A stretch of 64,000 nucleotides of DNA from Sphingopyxis sp. OPL5 (GTDB lineage: Bacteria; Pseudomonadota; Alphaproteobacteria; Sphingomonadales; Sphingomonadaceae): contig NZ_CP060725.1 of NCBI RefSeq assembly GCF_003797775.2, positions 1,550,001-1,614,000 of the forward strand. Direction: 5' to 3'. The notes beneath the pieces are model-generated. The model did not search any database. It saw only the letters and a program-made list of their open reading frames with translations, and was not told where the DNA came from. Below, in pieces: positions 33,131 to 41,042 of the stretch. The position numbers and the translations under genes are program-made. Position 1 is the first letter of the stretch. Each line of letters begins with the position of its first letter.

Positions 33131-34711
33131 ATGGGACCGTTCGACTATATCATCGTCGGCGCCGGATCGTCGGGCTGCGTGCTCGCCGAACGCCTCAGCC
33201 GCAGCGGCCGCCACAAGATTTTGGTGATCGAGAGCGGCCCGGTCGATTCCAGCCCGCTGATCGACATGCCGCGCGGTTTCGGCAGGACGCTGATGGATCC
33301 GAAGCTCACCCATGCCTATGTCGCGAAGAAGACCGGCGGCCATAACGAGCCCGAATATTGGGTGCGCGGCAAGGCGCTCGGCGGATCGAGTTCGCTGAAC
33401 GGCATGGTCTATGTCCGCGGCCAGCCGAGCGACTATGACGAGTGGGATTGCGAAGGCTGGCGCTGGGCAGACCTCAAGCCGCATTTCAAGGCGCTCGAAA
33501 ATCATGAACTGGGCGCATCCGATATGCGCGGGACCGGCGGTCCGCTGAACATCACCGTCCACCCGACAAAATTGCCGGTGCTCGAGGCGATGATCGCGGC
33601 CGCCGCCGAAATGGGGGTGCCGACCGTCGACGACCTCAATTCGCTCGACAGCGCAGGCTTCGGCTATCAGCCGCGCAACATCTGGAAGGGCAAGCGCCAG
33701 AGCGCGGCGAAAGTCTTTCTGCGCCCCGCGATGCAGCGGCCCAATGTCACGGTCGTGACCGACACCGATGTGCTGCGGCTGACGCATGAGGGCAGCCGGA
33801 TCACCGGCGTGCGCATCCGCGACGCTTCGGGCGAACGGGATATCGCCGCGCGCGAAGTGATATTGAGCGCCGGCGCGCTCAACTCGCCGACACTGCTCCA
33901 GCGGTCAGGCATCGGCCCCGCCGCCCATCTGAAAAGCGTCGGCATGGAGGTGCTCCACAACGCGCCGGGGGTCGGCCACAATATGCGCGAGCACCGCCTG
34001 CTCCGCGCGCAATACCGGCTGCGCGGCGGCAGCGAGAATTCCTCCTTTCAAGGCCTCGGCCTCTATCTCAGCGCGCTGCGCTATTTCCTGTTCAAATCGG
34101 GACCGTTGACGTCGGCGGCGTTCGAGGTCGGCGGCTTCATTCGCACCGAGCCCGGCAGCGGGCGACCCGACGCCCAGCTCGGCATGGGGCCGATGTCGAT
34201 CGACAGCCGCACCCCGGGCCTGTCGCTCCACGATTTCCACGGCGCGATGTGCGGCGGTTATGTGATGCGCCCCGAAAGCCAGGGCAGCATTTTGATCGCG
34301 GGGCCGGATATCGCGACGCCGGCGATCATCGATCCCAATTATCTGGCGACCGATTACGACCGGCGCGTGTCGGTCGCGCTGTTCCGCGCGATCCGCAACC
34401 TCTTCGCCCAGCCGGCGCTCGCGCCGTTCGTCGTCGCCGAGGTCGACCCGAGCGCCGGCATCGAGACCGACGACGAGATCATCGACGCCTATCACCGGAT
34501 CGGCGGCAGCGGCTATCACGCGGCGGGCACCTGCCGGATGGGCACCGACGACGCGTCGGTTGTCGACACCAGCCTGCGCGTTCGCGGTGTGTCGGGGCTG
34601 CGCGTCGTCGATATCTCGGTGATGCCGTCGCTGGTGTCGGGCAACACCAATGCGCCCGCGATGGCGATGGCGTCGCGCGCCGGTGAGCTTATCCTCGCCG
34701 ATGCCGGCTAG
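33131..34711 (+). CDS. GMC family oxidoreductase (choline dehydrogenase-like)
   Basis: 526-residue FAD-dependent alcohol dehydrogenase/oxidase. GAGSSG (10-15) binds the ADP of FAD; ALGGSSSLNGMVYVRG is GMC signature 1, LSAGALNSPTLLQRSGIGP signature 2, and the catalytic His is in GGSGYHAAGTCRMG near the C-terminus. It oxidises primary or secondary alcohols, plausibly those made by the P450s upstream. Gap to rubredoxin is 3 bp; the next gene starts inside its 3' end. Confidence 0.92.
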   Translation: MGPFDYIIVGAGSSGCVLAERLSRSGRHKILVIESGPVDSSPLIDMPRGFGRTLMDPKLTHAYVAKKTGGHNEPEYWVRGKALGGSSSLNGMVYVRGQPSDYDEWDCEGWRWADLKPHFKALENHELGASDMRGTGGPLNITVHPTKLPVLEAMIAAAAEMGVPTVDDLNSLDSAGFGYQPRNIWKGKRQSAAKVFLRPAMQRPNVTVVTDTDVLRLTHEGSRITGVRIRDASGERDIAAREVILSAGALNSPTLLQRSGIGPAAHLKSVGMEVLHNAPGVGHNMREHRLLRAQYRLRGGSENSSFQGLGLYLSALRYFLFKSGPLTSAAFEVGGFIRTEPGSGRPDAQLGMGPMSIDSRTPGLSLHDFHGAMCGGYVMRPESQGSILIAGPDIATPAIIDPNYLATDYDRRVSVALFRAIRNLFAQPALAPFVVAEVDPSAGIETDDEIIDAYHRIGGSGYHAAGTCRMGTDDASVVDTSLRVRGVSGLRVVDISVMPSLVSGNTNAPAMAMASRAGELILADAG

Positions 34712-35762
34712 TATTGCGATGCGGGTTCCTGACAATCTTGCGGAGGTGACGCCCGCCTGGCTGAGCGAGGCGCTCGCGCCGCGCTTTCCCGGAGTACGGA
34801 TCGACCGGGTCGATACTGTCGATCTGATCCACGGCGCCTGCACCAAGATACGACTGGCGGTCCATGGCGACCGCCCCCACCTGCCCCCGACGATGCTGAT
34901 GAAGGCGGGGTTCGAGCCGCACAGCCCCGCCATGCGCAAGATGCACGTCAACGAATATCACGCCTATCACGACCTGATGCCGACGACCGGGCTCAACGTC
35001 CCCGATTGCCTGGCCGCGGTCATCGACGACGAAGGCAAGGCGCTCGTCATCCTCGAGGATCTGTGCCGGCGCGACGTGCGTTTCCTGTCGTTGCAAGAGC
35101 CGGTCGGCTTCGACCTGGCGAAGGCGTTTCTGTCGGGCCTCGCCAAGCTCCACGCCCGATGGTGGAATGCGCCCGAGCTCGCGACGCGCTTTTCGTGGGT
35201 GCCGGGCACCAGCGAAGAATCGATGGCGCATTATTTCGGCCTGTTGCTGACGCCCGACCAGTTTCAATCCTATGCCACCGCACCGCGCGGGGCGGCGATG
35301 CCGCGCATGCTACTCGATCCGCCGCGCATCCGCGCCGCGCACCGGGCGATGCGCGCGGCGCACGAAACGCAGGCGCGGGTCATCAATCATGGCGATATGC
35401 ACCTCGGCAATCTCTACGTCGATGCCGACGGCACTGCTGGTTTCCTCGATTCACAGCCGCGTCTCGGCGCCTGGTCGATCGACGTCAGCTATTTCCTGAT
35501 CGCCGGGCTCGACCTCGTCGACCGGCGACGCTGGGAAGCCGCGTTGCTCGACCATTATCTCAATTGCCTGAAGGATCATGGCGTGGCTCCGCCGTCGTTC
35601 GACGACGCGTGGGCCGCCTATCGCCGCGACGTCGTGTGGGGCTTGCTGATCTGGATGCTCAACGGATCGCATTTCCAGACCGAGGCGAACAATACCGCCG
35701 CCGCGACGCGCTTCGCGATGGCGATGGTCGATCTCGACAGCTTCGGCGCGCTCGGTGTTTAG
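34701..35762 (+). CDS. APH-fold kinase, ecdysteroid/CHK-kinase-like
   Basis: 353-residue phosphotransferase. The catalytic loop INHGDMHLGNLYVD is fully intact, followed by FLDSQPRLGAWSIDVSYFL where a Gln replaces the usual Glu/Trp, a feature of the ecdysteroid-22-kinase-like (EcKL/CHK) branch; ILEDL in the N-lobe also fits. Proteins of this branch phosphorylate hydroxyls of steroids and other lipophilic alcohols in insects; bacterial members are uncharacterised. ATG 34701 overlaps the GMC stop by 11 bp; ATG 34719 is an alternative. Next to a 3-alpha-HSD-like SDR, it hints at a sterol- or terpenoid-like substrate. Confidence 0.83.
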   Translation: MPASIAMRVPDNLAEVTPAWLSEALAPRFPGVRIDRVDTVDLIHGACTKIRLAVHGDRPHLPPTMLMKAGFEPHSPAMRKMHVNEYHAYHDLMPTTGLNVPDCLAAVIDDEGKALVILEDLCRRDVRFLSLQEPVGFDLAKAFLSGLAKLHARWWNAPELATRFSWVPGTSEESMAHYFGLLLTPDQFQSYATAPRGAAMPRMLLDPPRIRAAHRAMRAAHETQARVINHGDMHLGNLYVDADGTAGFLDSQPRLGAWSIDVSYFLIAGLDLVDRRRWEAALLDHYLNCLKDHGVAPPSFDDAWAAYRRDVVWGLLIWMLNGSHFQTEANNTAAATRFAMAMVDLDSFGALGV

Positions 35763-36528
35763 GGCACAGCGCAATATTCTGGTGACCGGTTCGGCGCGCG
35801 GCATCGGCGCGGCCACCGTCCAATGGCTGCGCGAGGAAGGGCACCACCCGATTGGGCTCGATCTCGACGATGCCGACATCATCGCCGATCTCGCGACACC
35901 CGGCGGCCGGGCGGCGGCGCTGAAGGCGGTGGGCGAGCGGAGCGAGGGGAAATTGCACGGCGTCATCGCCTGCGCGGGACTGGCCGGTGCCGACACCGCG
36001 GCGATGGTCGGGGTCAATTATTTCGGCACGATCGCCTTGCTCGAAGGCGTGCGCGAACTGCTCGCAGCGGCCGAAGCCCCGCGCGCGGTTGCCGTCTCCT
36101 CGTCCTCGATCATCCTCGGCCATGATGAAGACTTGGTGGAAGCCTGCCTTGCGGGCGACGAGACGCACGCCCTGCATCTGGCGGCGAAAGAACCGCGGCT
36201 GGTCTATGCCTCGACGAAGGTCGCGTTGAGCCGCTGGGTCCGACGTCACGCGATCCGTCCCGAATGGGCAGGCGCGGGCATCCTGCTCAACGCGGTGGCG
36301 CCCGGCACGGTGCTGACCCGGATCACCCGGCCGATCCTCGCCACCGAAGAGGGGCGCGCAATGCTGGCCGAAGCGACGCCGATCGCGGTCGATCGCTATG
36401 CCGAAGCCGAAGACATCGCGCCGCTGCTCAGCTTCCTTTCCGGTCCCGACAATCGCTATATCGTCGGGCAAACGATCTTCGCCGACGGCGGCAAGGACGC
36501 CATCCGGCGCGGCGACCGATTGCCGTGA
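35755..36528 (+). CDS. SDR, 3-alpha-hydroxysteroid dehydrogenase/carbonyl reductase-like
   Basis: 257-residue SDR that resembles Comamonas 3-alpha-HSD/carbonyl reductase more than ordinary SDRs: the short beta-2 to beta-3 region LDLDDADIIADLATPGGR, the CAGLAG turn, VNYFG strand, SSSSIIL with the catalytic Ser and YASTK with Tyr/Lys, ending in DGGKDAIRRG. That enzyme oxidoreduces the 3-hydroxyl of steroids. Identification is by recall of the family sequence, so the substrate is an inference. GTG 35755 overlaps the kinase gene by 8 bp. Confidence 0.85.
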   Translation: MFRAQRNILVTGSARGIGAATVQWLREEGHHPIGLDLDDADIIADLATPGGRAAALKAVGERSEGKLHGVIACAGLAGADTAAMVGVNYFGTIALLEGVRELLAAAEAPRAVAVSSSSIILGHDEDLVEACLAGDETHALHLAAKEPRLVYASTKVALSRWVRRHAIRPEWAGAGILLNAVAPGTVLTRITRPILATEEGRAMLAEATPIAVDRYAEAEDIAPLLSFLSGPDNRYIVGQTIFADGGKDAIRRGDRLP

Positions 36529-37013
36529 CCGGCGAGGCGCAGCGCACGGGTCATCGCCGCATCGTGACCGGGCTCGATCCGACGGGGCGGTCGTGCATCC
36601 TGTTCGATGGCCCCGGGGGCTTCGTCACCGCAGCGGCAGGTGTCCGCGTCACATCGCTGTGGCAGAGCGACCGGTCGCCGGCGGACAACAGCAGCGACAC
36701 CGACGCAGCCGACGCCGCCTATTCTTTCGCCTTTGCTCGGGGCGGCACCAAGTTCCTGATCGTCGAATTCGATCCGGGCGACGGACTGCTCGGACCCGGC
36801 ATGCACGCGACCGACACGCTCGACTATGGCGTCATGCTGGCGGGCCGGATCACCCTGGTCACCCAGACCGGCGAAGTCGATCTGGTGCCCGGCGACCTGA
36901 TCGTCGACCGCGGCGTCCTGCACGCGTGGCGCAATCGCGGGCCAGAGATCGCAAAGATGATTTTCGTCAATATCGACGCGGCGCCGGTCGGCGCCGGCGC
37001 AACGGTGGATTAA
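36525..37013 (+). CDS. Cupin domain protein
   Basis: 162-residue single-domain cupin. The two conserved motifs are visible as HATDTLDYGVMLAGRI and PGDLIVDRGVLHAWRN, with the His residues that usually bind a divalent metal. Its N-terminal 60 residues form an extra beta region. Function is unknown; cupins beside dehydrogenases may be isomerases, dioxygenases or storage sensors. GTG 36525 overlaps the SDR stop (GTGA). Confidence 0.82.
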   Translation: MTGEAQRTGHRRIVTGLDPTGRSCILFDGPGGFVTAAAGVRVTSLWQSDRSPADNSSDTDAADAAYSFAFARGGTKFLIVEFDPGDGLLGPGMHATDTLDYGVMLAGRITLVTQTGEVDLVPGDLIVDRGVLHAWRNRGPEIAKMIFVNIDAAPVGAGATVD

Positions 37014-37016
37014 GCA

Positions 37017-37718
37017 ATGGAAGACAGAGCAGCGCTGGCGCAGGCGTATAGCGAGGTGGTCAACGGGCGGCGGAGCATTCGCGGCTACAAGCCCGATCCG
37101 GTACCCAGGTCGCTCATCGTCGAGATATTGGAGCTGGCGATGCGCTCGCCTTCGTCGCTCAACACCCAGCCGTGGAATTTCTATGTCGTGACGGGCGAGC
37201 CGCTGGCGCGGATTCGCGCCGGGAACACCCAGCGCAATCTCGATCGCATTCCGCACACCCGCGAATTCCGCAGCATGGAGAATTACGACGGCGTCCACCG
37301 CGAACGCCAGGTCGGGGTGGCCAAGCAATTGTTCGGCGCGATGGGGATCGAACGCGACGACAAGCCGAAGCGCAAGGATTGGGTGCTGCGCGGCTTCCGG
37401 CAATTCGATGCACCGGCCTGTATCGTCGTCACCTATGACCGGGTGCTGGTGGGGAGCGACATCGCACCCTTCGATTGCGGCGCGGTCGCGACGGCGATCG
37501 TCAATGCCGCCTGGTCGCGCGGGCTCGGCTGCGTGATCAACAGCCAGGGCATCATGCATTCGGCGGTGGTGCGCGCCGAGGCCGGGATCGCCGACGACCA
37601 GACGATCATGATCTGTATCGCGATCGGCTGGCCCGACGAGAGCTTCCCCGCCAATGCCGTGGTCTCGACGCGCAAAGCCGTCGAGGACGCGGCGACCTTC
37701 GTCGGGTTCGACGACTGA
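37017..37718 (+). CDS. Nitroreductase family flavoprotein
   Basis: 233-residue FMN-dependent reductase of the nitroreductase superfamily. RRSIRGYKPDPVP supplies the FMN-phosphate contacts, SPSSLNTQPWNFYVV the second FMN loop, and GIADDQTIMICIAIGWPD the C-terminal strand with the conserved GxP. Members reduce nitro groups, quinones or activated enoyl/iodo compounds. It is the ninth and last gene of the operon from 29362, 13 bp from the convergent lipoyl-protein gene. Confidence 0.88.
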   Translation: MEDRAALAQAYSEVVNGRRSIRGYKPDPVPRSLIVEILELAMRSPSSLNTQPWNFYVVTGEPLARIRAGNTQRNLDRIPHTREFRSMENYDGVHRERQVGVAKQLFGAMGIERDDKPKRKDWVLRGFRQFDAPACIVVTYDRVLVGSDIAPFDCGAVATAIVNAAWSRGLGCVINSQGIMHSAVVRAEAGIADDQTIMICIAIGWPDESFPANAVVSTRKAVEDAATFVGFDD

Positions 37719-37731
37719 GCGCCGCGCCCCG

Positions 37732-37962
37732 CTAGCCGATCTCCGCGATCAGATCGCCGACCTCATAGGTTTCGCCGACTTCGCCGATGATCCGGATCTT
37801 GCCGCTCGCGGGACTCTCGACCTCGTTCGTCGATTTGTCGGCCTCCAGCGCATAAAGCGGCTGGCCTTCGGTCACGTCGGCACCGTCCTCCACCATCCAT
37901 TCGGCGAGAATGCCTTCGTTCATTGAAAAGCCGATTTTCGGTATGGTCACTTGCACAGCCAC
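37732..37962 (-). CDS. Free-standing lipoyl-domain protein
   Basis: 76 residues that form just one biotinyl/lipoyl domain. The modified Lys is K43 in LEADKSTNEV, at the hairpin tip as in E2 lipoyl domains, and GxxVxxGxxL spacing (GADVTEGQPL, GETYEVGDLI) is intact. It has no peripheral-subunit-binding or acyltransferase domain, so it can carry the acyl group made by the E1 pair upstream but cannot by itself pass it to CoA. It lies 12 bp after E1-beta. E3 and E2 catalytic parts are not in the window. Confidence 0.9.
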   Translation of the reverse strand: MAVQVTIPKIGFSMNEGILAEWMVEDGADVTEGQPLYALEADKSTNEVESPASGKIRIIGEVGETYEVGDLIAEIG

Positions 37963-37974
37963 TTGGGGGCCTCC

Positions 37975-38985
37975 TTAGCTGACGATGTCTTTGATGGCGG
38001 CGAGGATCGTGTCGGTATCCGGCGCATAGGCGGTTTCGAGCGGCCGCGAATAGGGCACCGCGCTGAACGCGCCGCCGAGCCTTTTGACGGGTTTCTTGAG
38101 CGCGCCGAACAGTTCCTCGTTGATCACCGAGGCGATTTCGGCGCCGGCGCCATGCTGCTTGACCGCTTCATGGACGACGATCACCCGACCGGTCTTGCGC
38201 GCCGATGCCAGCACCGTCTCACGATCCCACGGCGCGATGGTGCGCAGATCGACCACCTCGACCGAAATCCCCTGTTCGGCCGCCTGATCGGCGGCGGCGC
38301 GAGCCAGCACCGCCATGCGCGCATAGGTGACGATCGTCACGTCGCTGCCCTCGCGCTGCACCGCGGCCTTGCCCAGCGGGACGCGGTGGCTGCTGTCGGG
38401 CAGTTCGAACGCCATCGGGGTCCGGTATGTCGGCAGGTTCTCGATGAAGATCACCGGATCGGGATCGTCGATCGCCGCGCGGAGCAGGCCATAGGCGTCC
38501 GCCGGCGTCGACGGCGCGCAGACCTTGATTCCCGGCGTGTGCGCGAACCAGGCCTCCAGATAATCGCAATGCTGGCCGCCCGAACCGAAGCCCAGCCCGG
38601 TCATCGTCCGGATGACGATCGGCACGCTCGTCTGCCCGCCCGACATGAAGCGCAGCTTCGCGGCATGGTTGACGATCATGTCCATCGCGACGGTCGTGAA
38701 GTTCATCAGCATGATCTCGGCGATCGGCTTGTAGCCGCCAAGGCTCGCGCCGATCGCGGCGCCCATGATCGCCTGTTCCGAAATCGGCGTCGAACGGACA
38801 CGGTCGTCGCCGAAGGTCGTGGAAAGCCCCTTGGTGATCTTGGCGATGCCGCCGCCCTCGGGATCGGCGAGGTCTTCGCCCAGCGTGATCACCGTCGGAT
38901 CGTCGGCAAAGGCGTCCTGATAGGCTTTCGAAATCGCCTCGATGATGGTGACTTTCGGCTTCGCCGCCTTTTCCGCCGCGCTCAT
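37975..38985 (-). CDS. 2-oxo acid dehydrogenase E1 component, beta subunit
   Basis: 336-residue transketolase-like E1-beta (pyruvate/acetoin/branched-chain 2-oxo acid dehydrogenase family). LGEDLADPEGGG, STPISEQAIMGAAIG and the C-terminal transketolase domain with VVDLRTIAPWDRETV are typical. Together with E1-alpha it decarboxylates a 2-oxo acid with thiamine diphosphate and acylates a lipoyl domain. ATG 38985 overlaps the E1-alpha stop (ATGA). Substrate is not evident; the operon fits acetoin-type dehydrogenases in order alpha-beta-lipoyl but lacks the E2 core. Confidence 0.9.
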   Translation of the reverse strand: MSAAEKAAKPKVTIIEAISKAYQDAFADDPTVITLGEDLADPEGGGIAKITKGLSTTFGDDRVRSTPISEQAIMGAAIGASLGGYKPIAEIMLMNFTTVAMDMIVNHAAKLRFMSGGQTSVPIVIRTMTGLGFGSGGQHCDYLEAWFAHTPGIKVCAPSTPADAYGLLRAAIDDPDPVIFIENLPTYRTPMAFELPDSSHRVPLGKAAVQREGSDVTIVTYARMAVLARAAADQAAEQGISVEVVDLRTIAPWDRETVLASARKTGRVIVVHEAVKQHGAGAEIASVINEELFGALKKPVKRLGGAFSAVPYSRPLETAYAPDTDTILAAIKDIVS

Positions 38986-39971
38986 GCTGCGATCTCCTGC
39001 GCGAATACGTCGAAGCGCAAGGAGTCCCGTTCGGGCCAGGGCGAGGCAAGCGCATATTCGATCGCATCGTCGATCTGTTTCTCGATATCCGCCTCGATCG
39101 CCGCCAGTTGATCCTCGCTCGCGATTCCGTCGGCGAGCAGGCGCGCACGGAGGCGGGGAACGGGATCGGCCTCGATCGCCTCGGCTTTCTGCCCCTTGGG
39201 CATATAGCTGTCGTCGTCGCCGAAGGTGTGGCCATGGAAGCGGAAGGTCATGCATTCGAGCAATGTCGGACCTTCGCCGGCGCGGGCGCGCGCAACGGCT
39301 TCGGCAAAGGCCGAATACATCGCCTCGGGATCGTTGCCGTCGACGCGGACGCCCGGGATGCCATAGCCTTCGGCGCGGCCGGCGATATTGCCGCCGGCGG
39401 TCATCTTTTCGAAGGTGGTATGCTCGGCGAACAGATTGTTCTGGCAGACGAAGATCGTCGGCAGTTTCCAGACCGCCGCCAGATTGAGCGCCTCATGGAC
39501 GGCGCCGATATTCGACGCGCCATCGCCGAAGGTGCAGACCGAAACCCGGTCGCTCTTGTCGAGTTGCGCCGCCCAGGCGAGACCGTTGGCGATCGGCGCC
39601 GACGATCCGACGATGCCGGTGGTGACCATGATCCCCTTCGGCGGATAGGTCAGGTGCATCGGCCCGCCCTTGCCCTTGCACGAACCGGTGGTTCGCCCAG
39701 CCAGTTCGGCCCAGAGTTCGCGTAAGGGAAAGCCCTTGCCGAGCATGTCGTGGATGCCGCGATAGATGGTACACAGCTTGTCGTCGTCGCGCAGCACCTG
39801 CCCCATCACCGAGGGAATGATCTCCTGCCCGCGATAGGAATAATAGACCATCGCGATCTGACCCGAGAGAATCACCTTCCGTGCACGCTCGTCGTTCGCT
39901 TTCAGCAACGCGGCGCGTTGATAAATCTCCAGCAATACCGCTGGATTCGCCACAAACTGCTTGCTGGCCAT
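38982..39971 (-). CDS. 2-oxo acid dehydrogenase E1 component, alpha subunit
   Basis: 329-residue thiamine-diphosphate enzyme. The ThDP motif runs from G149-D-G to N179 (GDGASNIG ... VCQNN), H73 in YRGIHDML is the conserved active-site His, and FRFHGHTFGDD is the phosphorylation-loop region. Length and style fit AcoA/PdhA of alphaproteobacteria. It is first in a three-gene unit and its upstream gap contains a 26-bp dyad (40002-40027). The FadR-type regulator gene upstream on the same strand is the probable controller. Confidence 0.9.
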   Translation of the reverse strand: MASKQFVANPAVLLEIYQRAALLKANDERARKVILSGQIAMVYYSYRGQEIIPSVMGQVLRDDDKLCTIYRGIHDMLGKGFPLRELWAELAGRTTGSCKGKGGPMHLTYPPKGIMVTTGIVGSSAPIANGLAWAAQLDKSDRVSVCTFGDGASNIGAVHEALNLAAVWKLPTIFVCQNNLFAEHTTFEKMTAGGNIAGRAEGYGIPGVRVDGNDPEAMYSAFAEAVARARAGEGPTLLECMTFRFHGHTFGDDDSYMPKGQKAEAIEADPVPRLRARLLADGIASEDQLAAIEADIEKQIDDAIEYALASPWPERDSLRFDVFAQEIAA

Positions 39972-40001
39972 CGATCACACTCCCTGAGACAGTCGTTTAT
40001 C

Positions 40002-40027
40002 AGTGCAATCAGTTATATAATTACACT
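40002..40027. promoter_or_regulatory. Imperfect 26-bp dyad, candidate operator for the E1/lipoyl operon
   Basis: AGTGCAAT at the left and ATTACACT at the right frame an AT-rich core (one mismatch in eight between arms). On the minus strand a TATAAC (40012-40017) lies 15 nt after TCGACA (40033-40038), so a promoter may be embedded. The dyad sits 30 bp before the E1-alpha start and 31 bp after the regulator stop. Confidence 0.4.
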
Positions 40028-40057
40028 GCTTCTGTCGAGAGTGATATGCGAGGAATT

Positions 40058-40942
40058 TCAGTCGATCAGATCGACCACCGAATTGGGGCCGACCTGCGCC
40101 AGCCACACTTTGCCCGCCGCGACCATATGCGCCTTCCAATGTTCTTCGGCGCCGGCGCCATCCCTGGCTTCGATCAGATCGACAAGCTTGGTATGCGATT
40201 TCAGGCCGAACCGGAGCTGTTTCAGCGAAATTTCCGGGTCGACCGAATTGCGCCGCTGCGCCAGGTTCAGATGTTCATTCACCAGACCGCTGAGCGCGTG
40301 CGAGAACATGATCAGCGTCTTGTTGCCGGCGAGGTCGATCATCGCCCGGTGAAATTCGGCGATCATCGACGTGATCGCGAACCGGTCCTTGATATGGCTC
40401 ATTTCGCCTTCGATCATCGCGCGCAGGATCGGCACCGCTTTTTCGCTGTTGCGCTCGGCCACCAGCCGCGCCGCGGGCGGTTCGATCAGGGTGCGCATCT
40501 CGTAAAGGTCGCCGATGGTGACGCCCGTCGCCTGCAAGGTGATCCCGGCGGCGCGTTCGATCATCACATAATTGGGCGAACTGACGCGCGCGCCGCCCCG
40601 CGCGCCGCGCGCGACGGTCACCAGCCCCTCCGATTCGAGAATACGCACCGCCTCGCGGATCGTCGGGCGCGACACTTCGAATTCGGCAATCAGATGCGAT
40701 TCGGCGGGAAGCGTATCGCCATCGACGAGTTCGCCGCGAATGATGGCGTTGCGGATTTGTTTCGCGACCAGTTCGGCGGTCTTGGGAACGCGAACGGCCG
40801 CCGCATTGCTTCGATTGCCGACGGGTATTGCGACAAAAGCGTTAGACAAGTTTAATTCCTTTATGGGGTTGGGCGCCTTTTGCCCCGAAACCGCGCGCCG
40901 CGCAAGCTTAGCCGGATCGACTCGCCTCTTGCAAACAGTCAT
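40058..40942 (-). CDS. GntR-family (FadR subfamily) transcriptional regulator
   Basis: Regulator of up to 294 residues. The winged helix spans about residues 52-122 (AESHLIAEFEVSRPTIREAVRIL and the GARGGARV wing), and the FCD ligand domain follows with DLYEMRTLIEPPAARL, EFHRAMIDLAGN and a late His (HWKAHMVAA) for metal or acid ligand. The start is uncertain: ATG 40942 has a weak ribosome-binding site, whereas TTG 40849 has AAGGAA at good spacing and would give a 263-residue protein of normal size. It lies between the E1 operon (same strand) and the divergent Rieske operon and may control both. Confidence 0.9.
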   Translation of the reverse strand: MTVCKRRVDPAKLARRAVSGQKAPNPIKELNLSNAFVAIPVGNRSNAAAVRVPKTAELVAKQIRNAIIRGELVDGDTLPAESHLIAEFEVSRPTIREAVRILESEGLVTVARGARGGARVSSPNYVMIERAAGITLQATGVTIGDLYEMRTLIEPPAARLVAERNSEKAVPILRAMIEGEMSHIKDRFAITSMIAEFHRAMIDLAGNKTLIMFSHALSGLVNEHLNLAQRRNSVDPEISLKQLRFGLKSHTKLVDLIEARDGAGAEEHWKAHMVAAGKVWLAQVGPNSVVDLID

Positions 40943-41000
40943 ATTACCTAGTTAGATGATAAGGTGCACGTCGGCGCGCGATCGGCATTGCGGAACGCGA

Positions 41001-41024
41001 GCCCATTCAGTACACTGAATGGGC
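41001..41024. promoter_or_regulatory. Perfect 24-bp palindrome before the Rieske gene
   Basis: Arms GCCCATTCAGT and ACTGAATGGGC (11 bp each) flank a 2-bp AC centre. It ends 18 bp before the ATG at 41043 and only 2-3 bp before the GAGGAGAGGA ribosome-binding site. There is no T run, so it is not a terminator. It may be a repressor operator or an RNA hairpin next to the ribosome-binding site. Confidence 0.6.
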
Positions 41025-41042
41025 ATGAGGAGAGGAATTTCG

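Noticed and set aside
41001..41024. Palindrome as a rho-independent terminator of an upstream gene
   Set aside because: No T run follows, and both neighbouring genes read away from this gap, so no transcript needs to end here.
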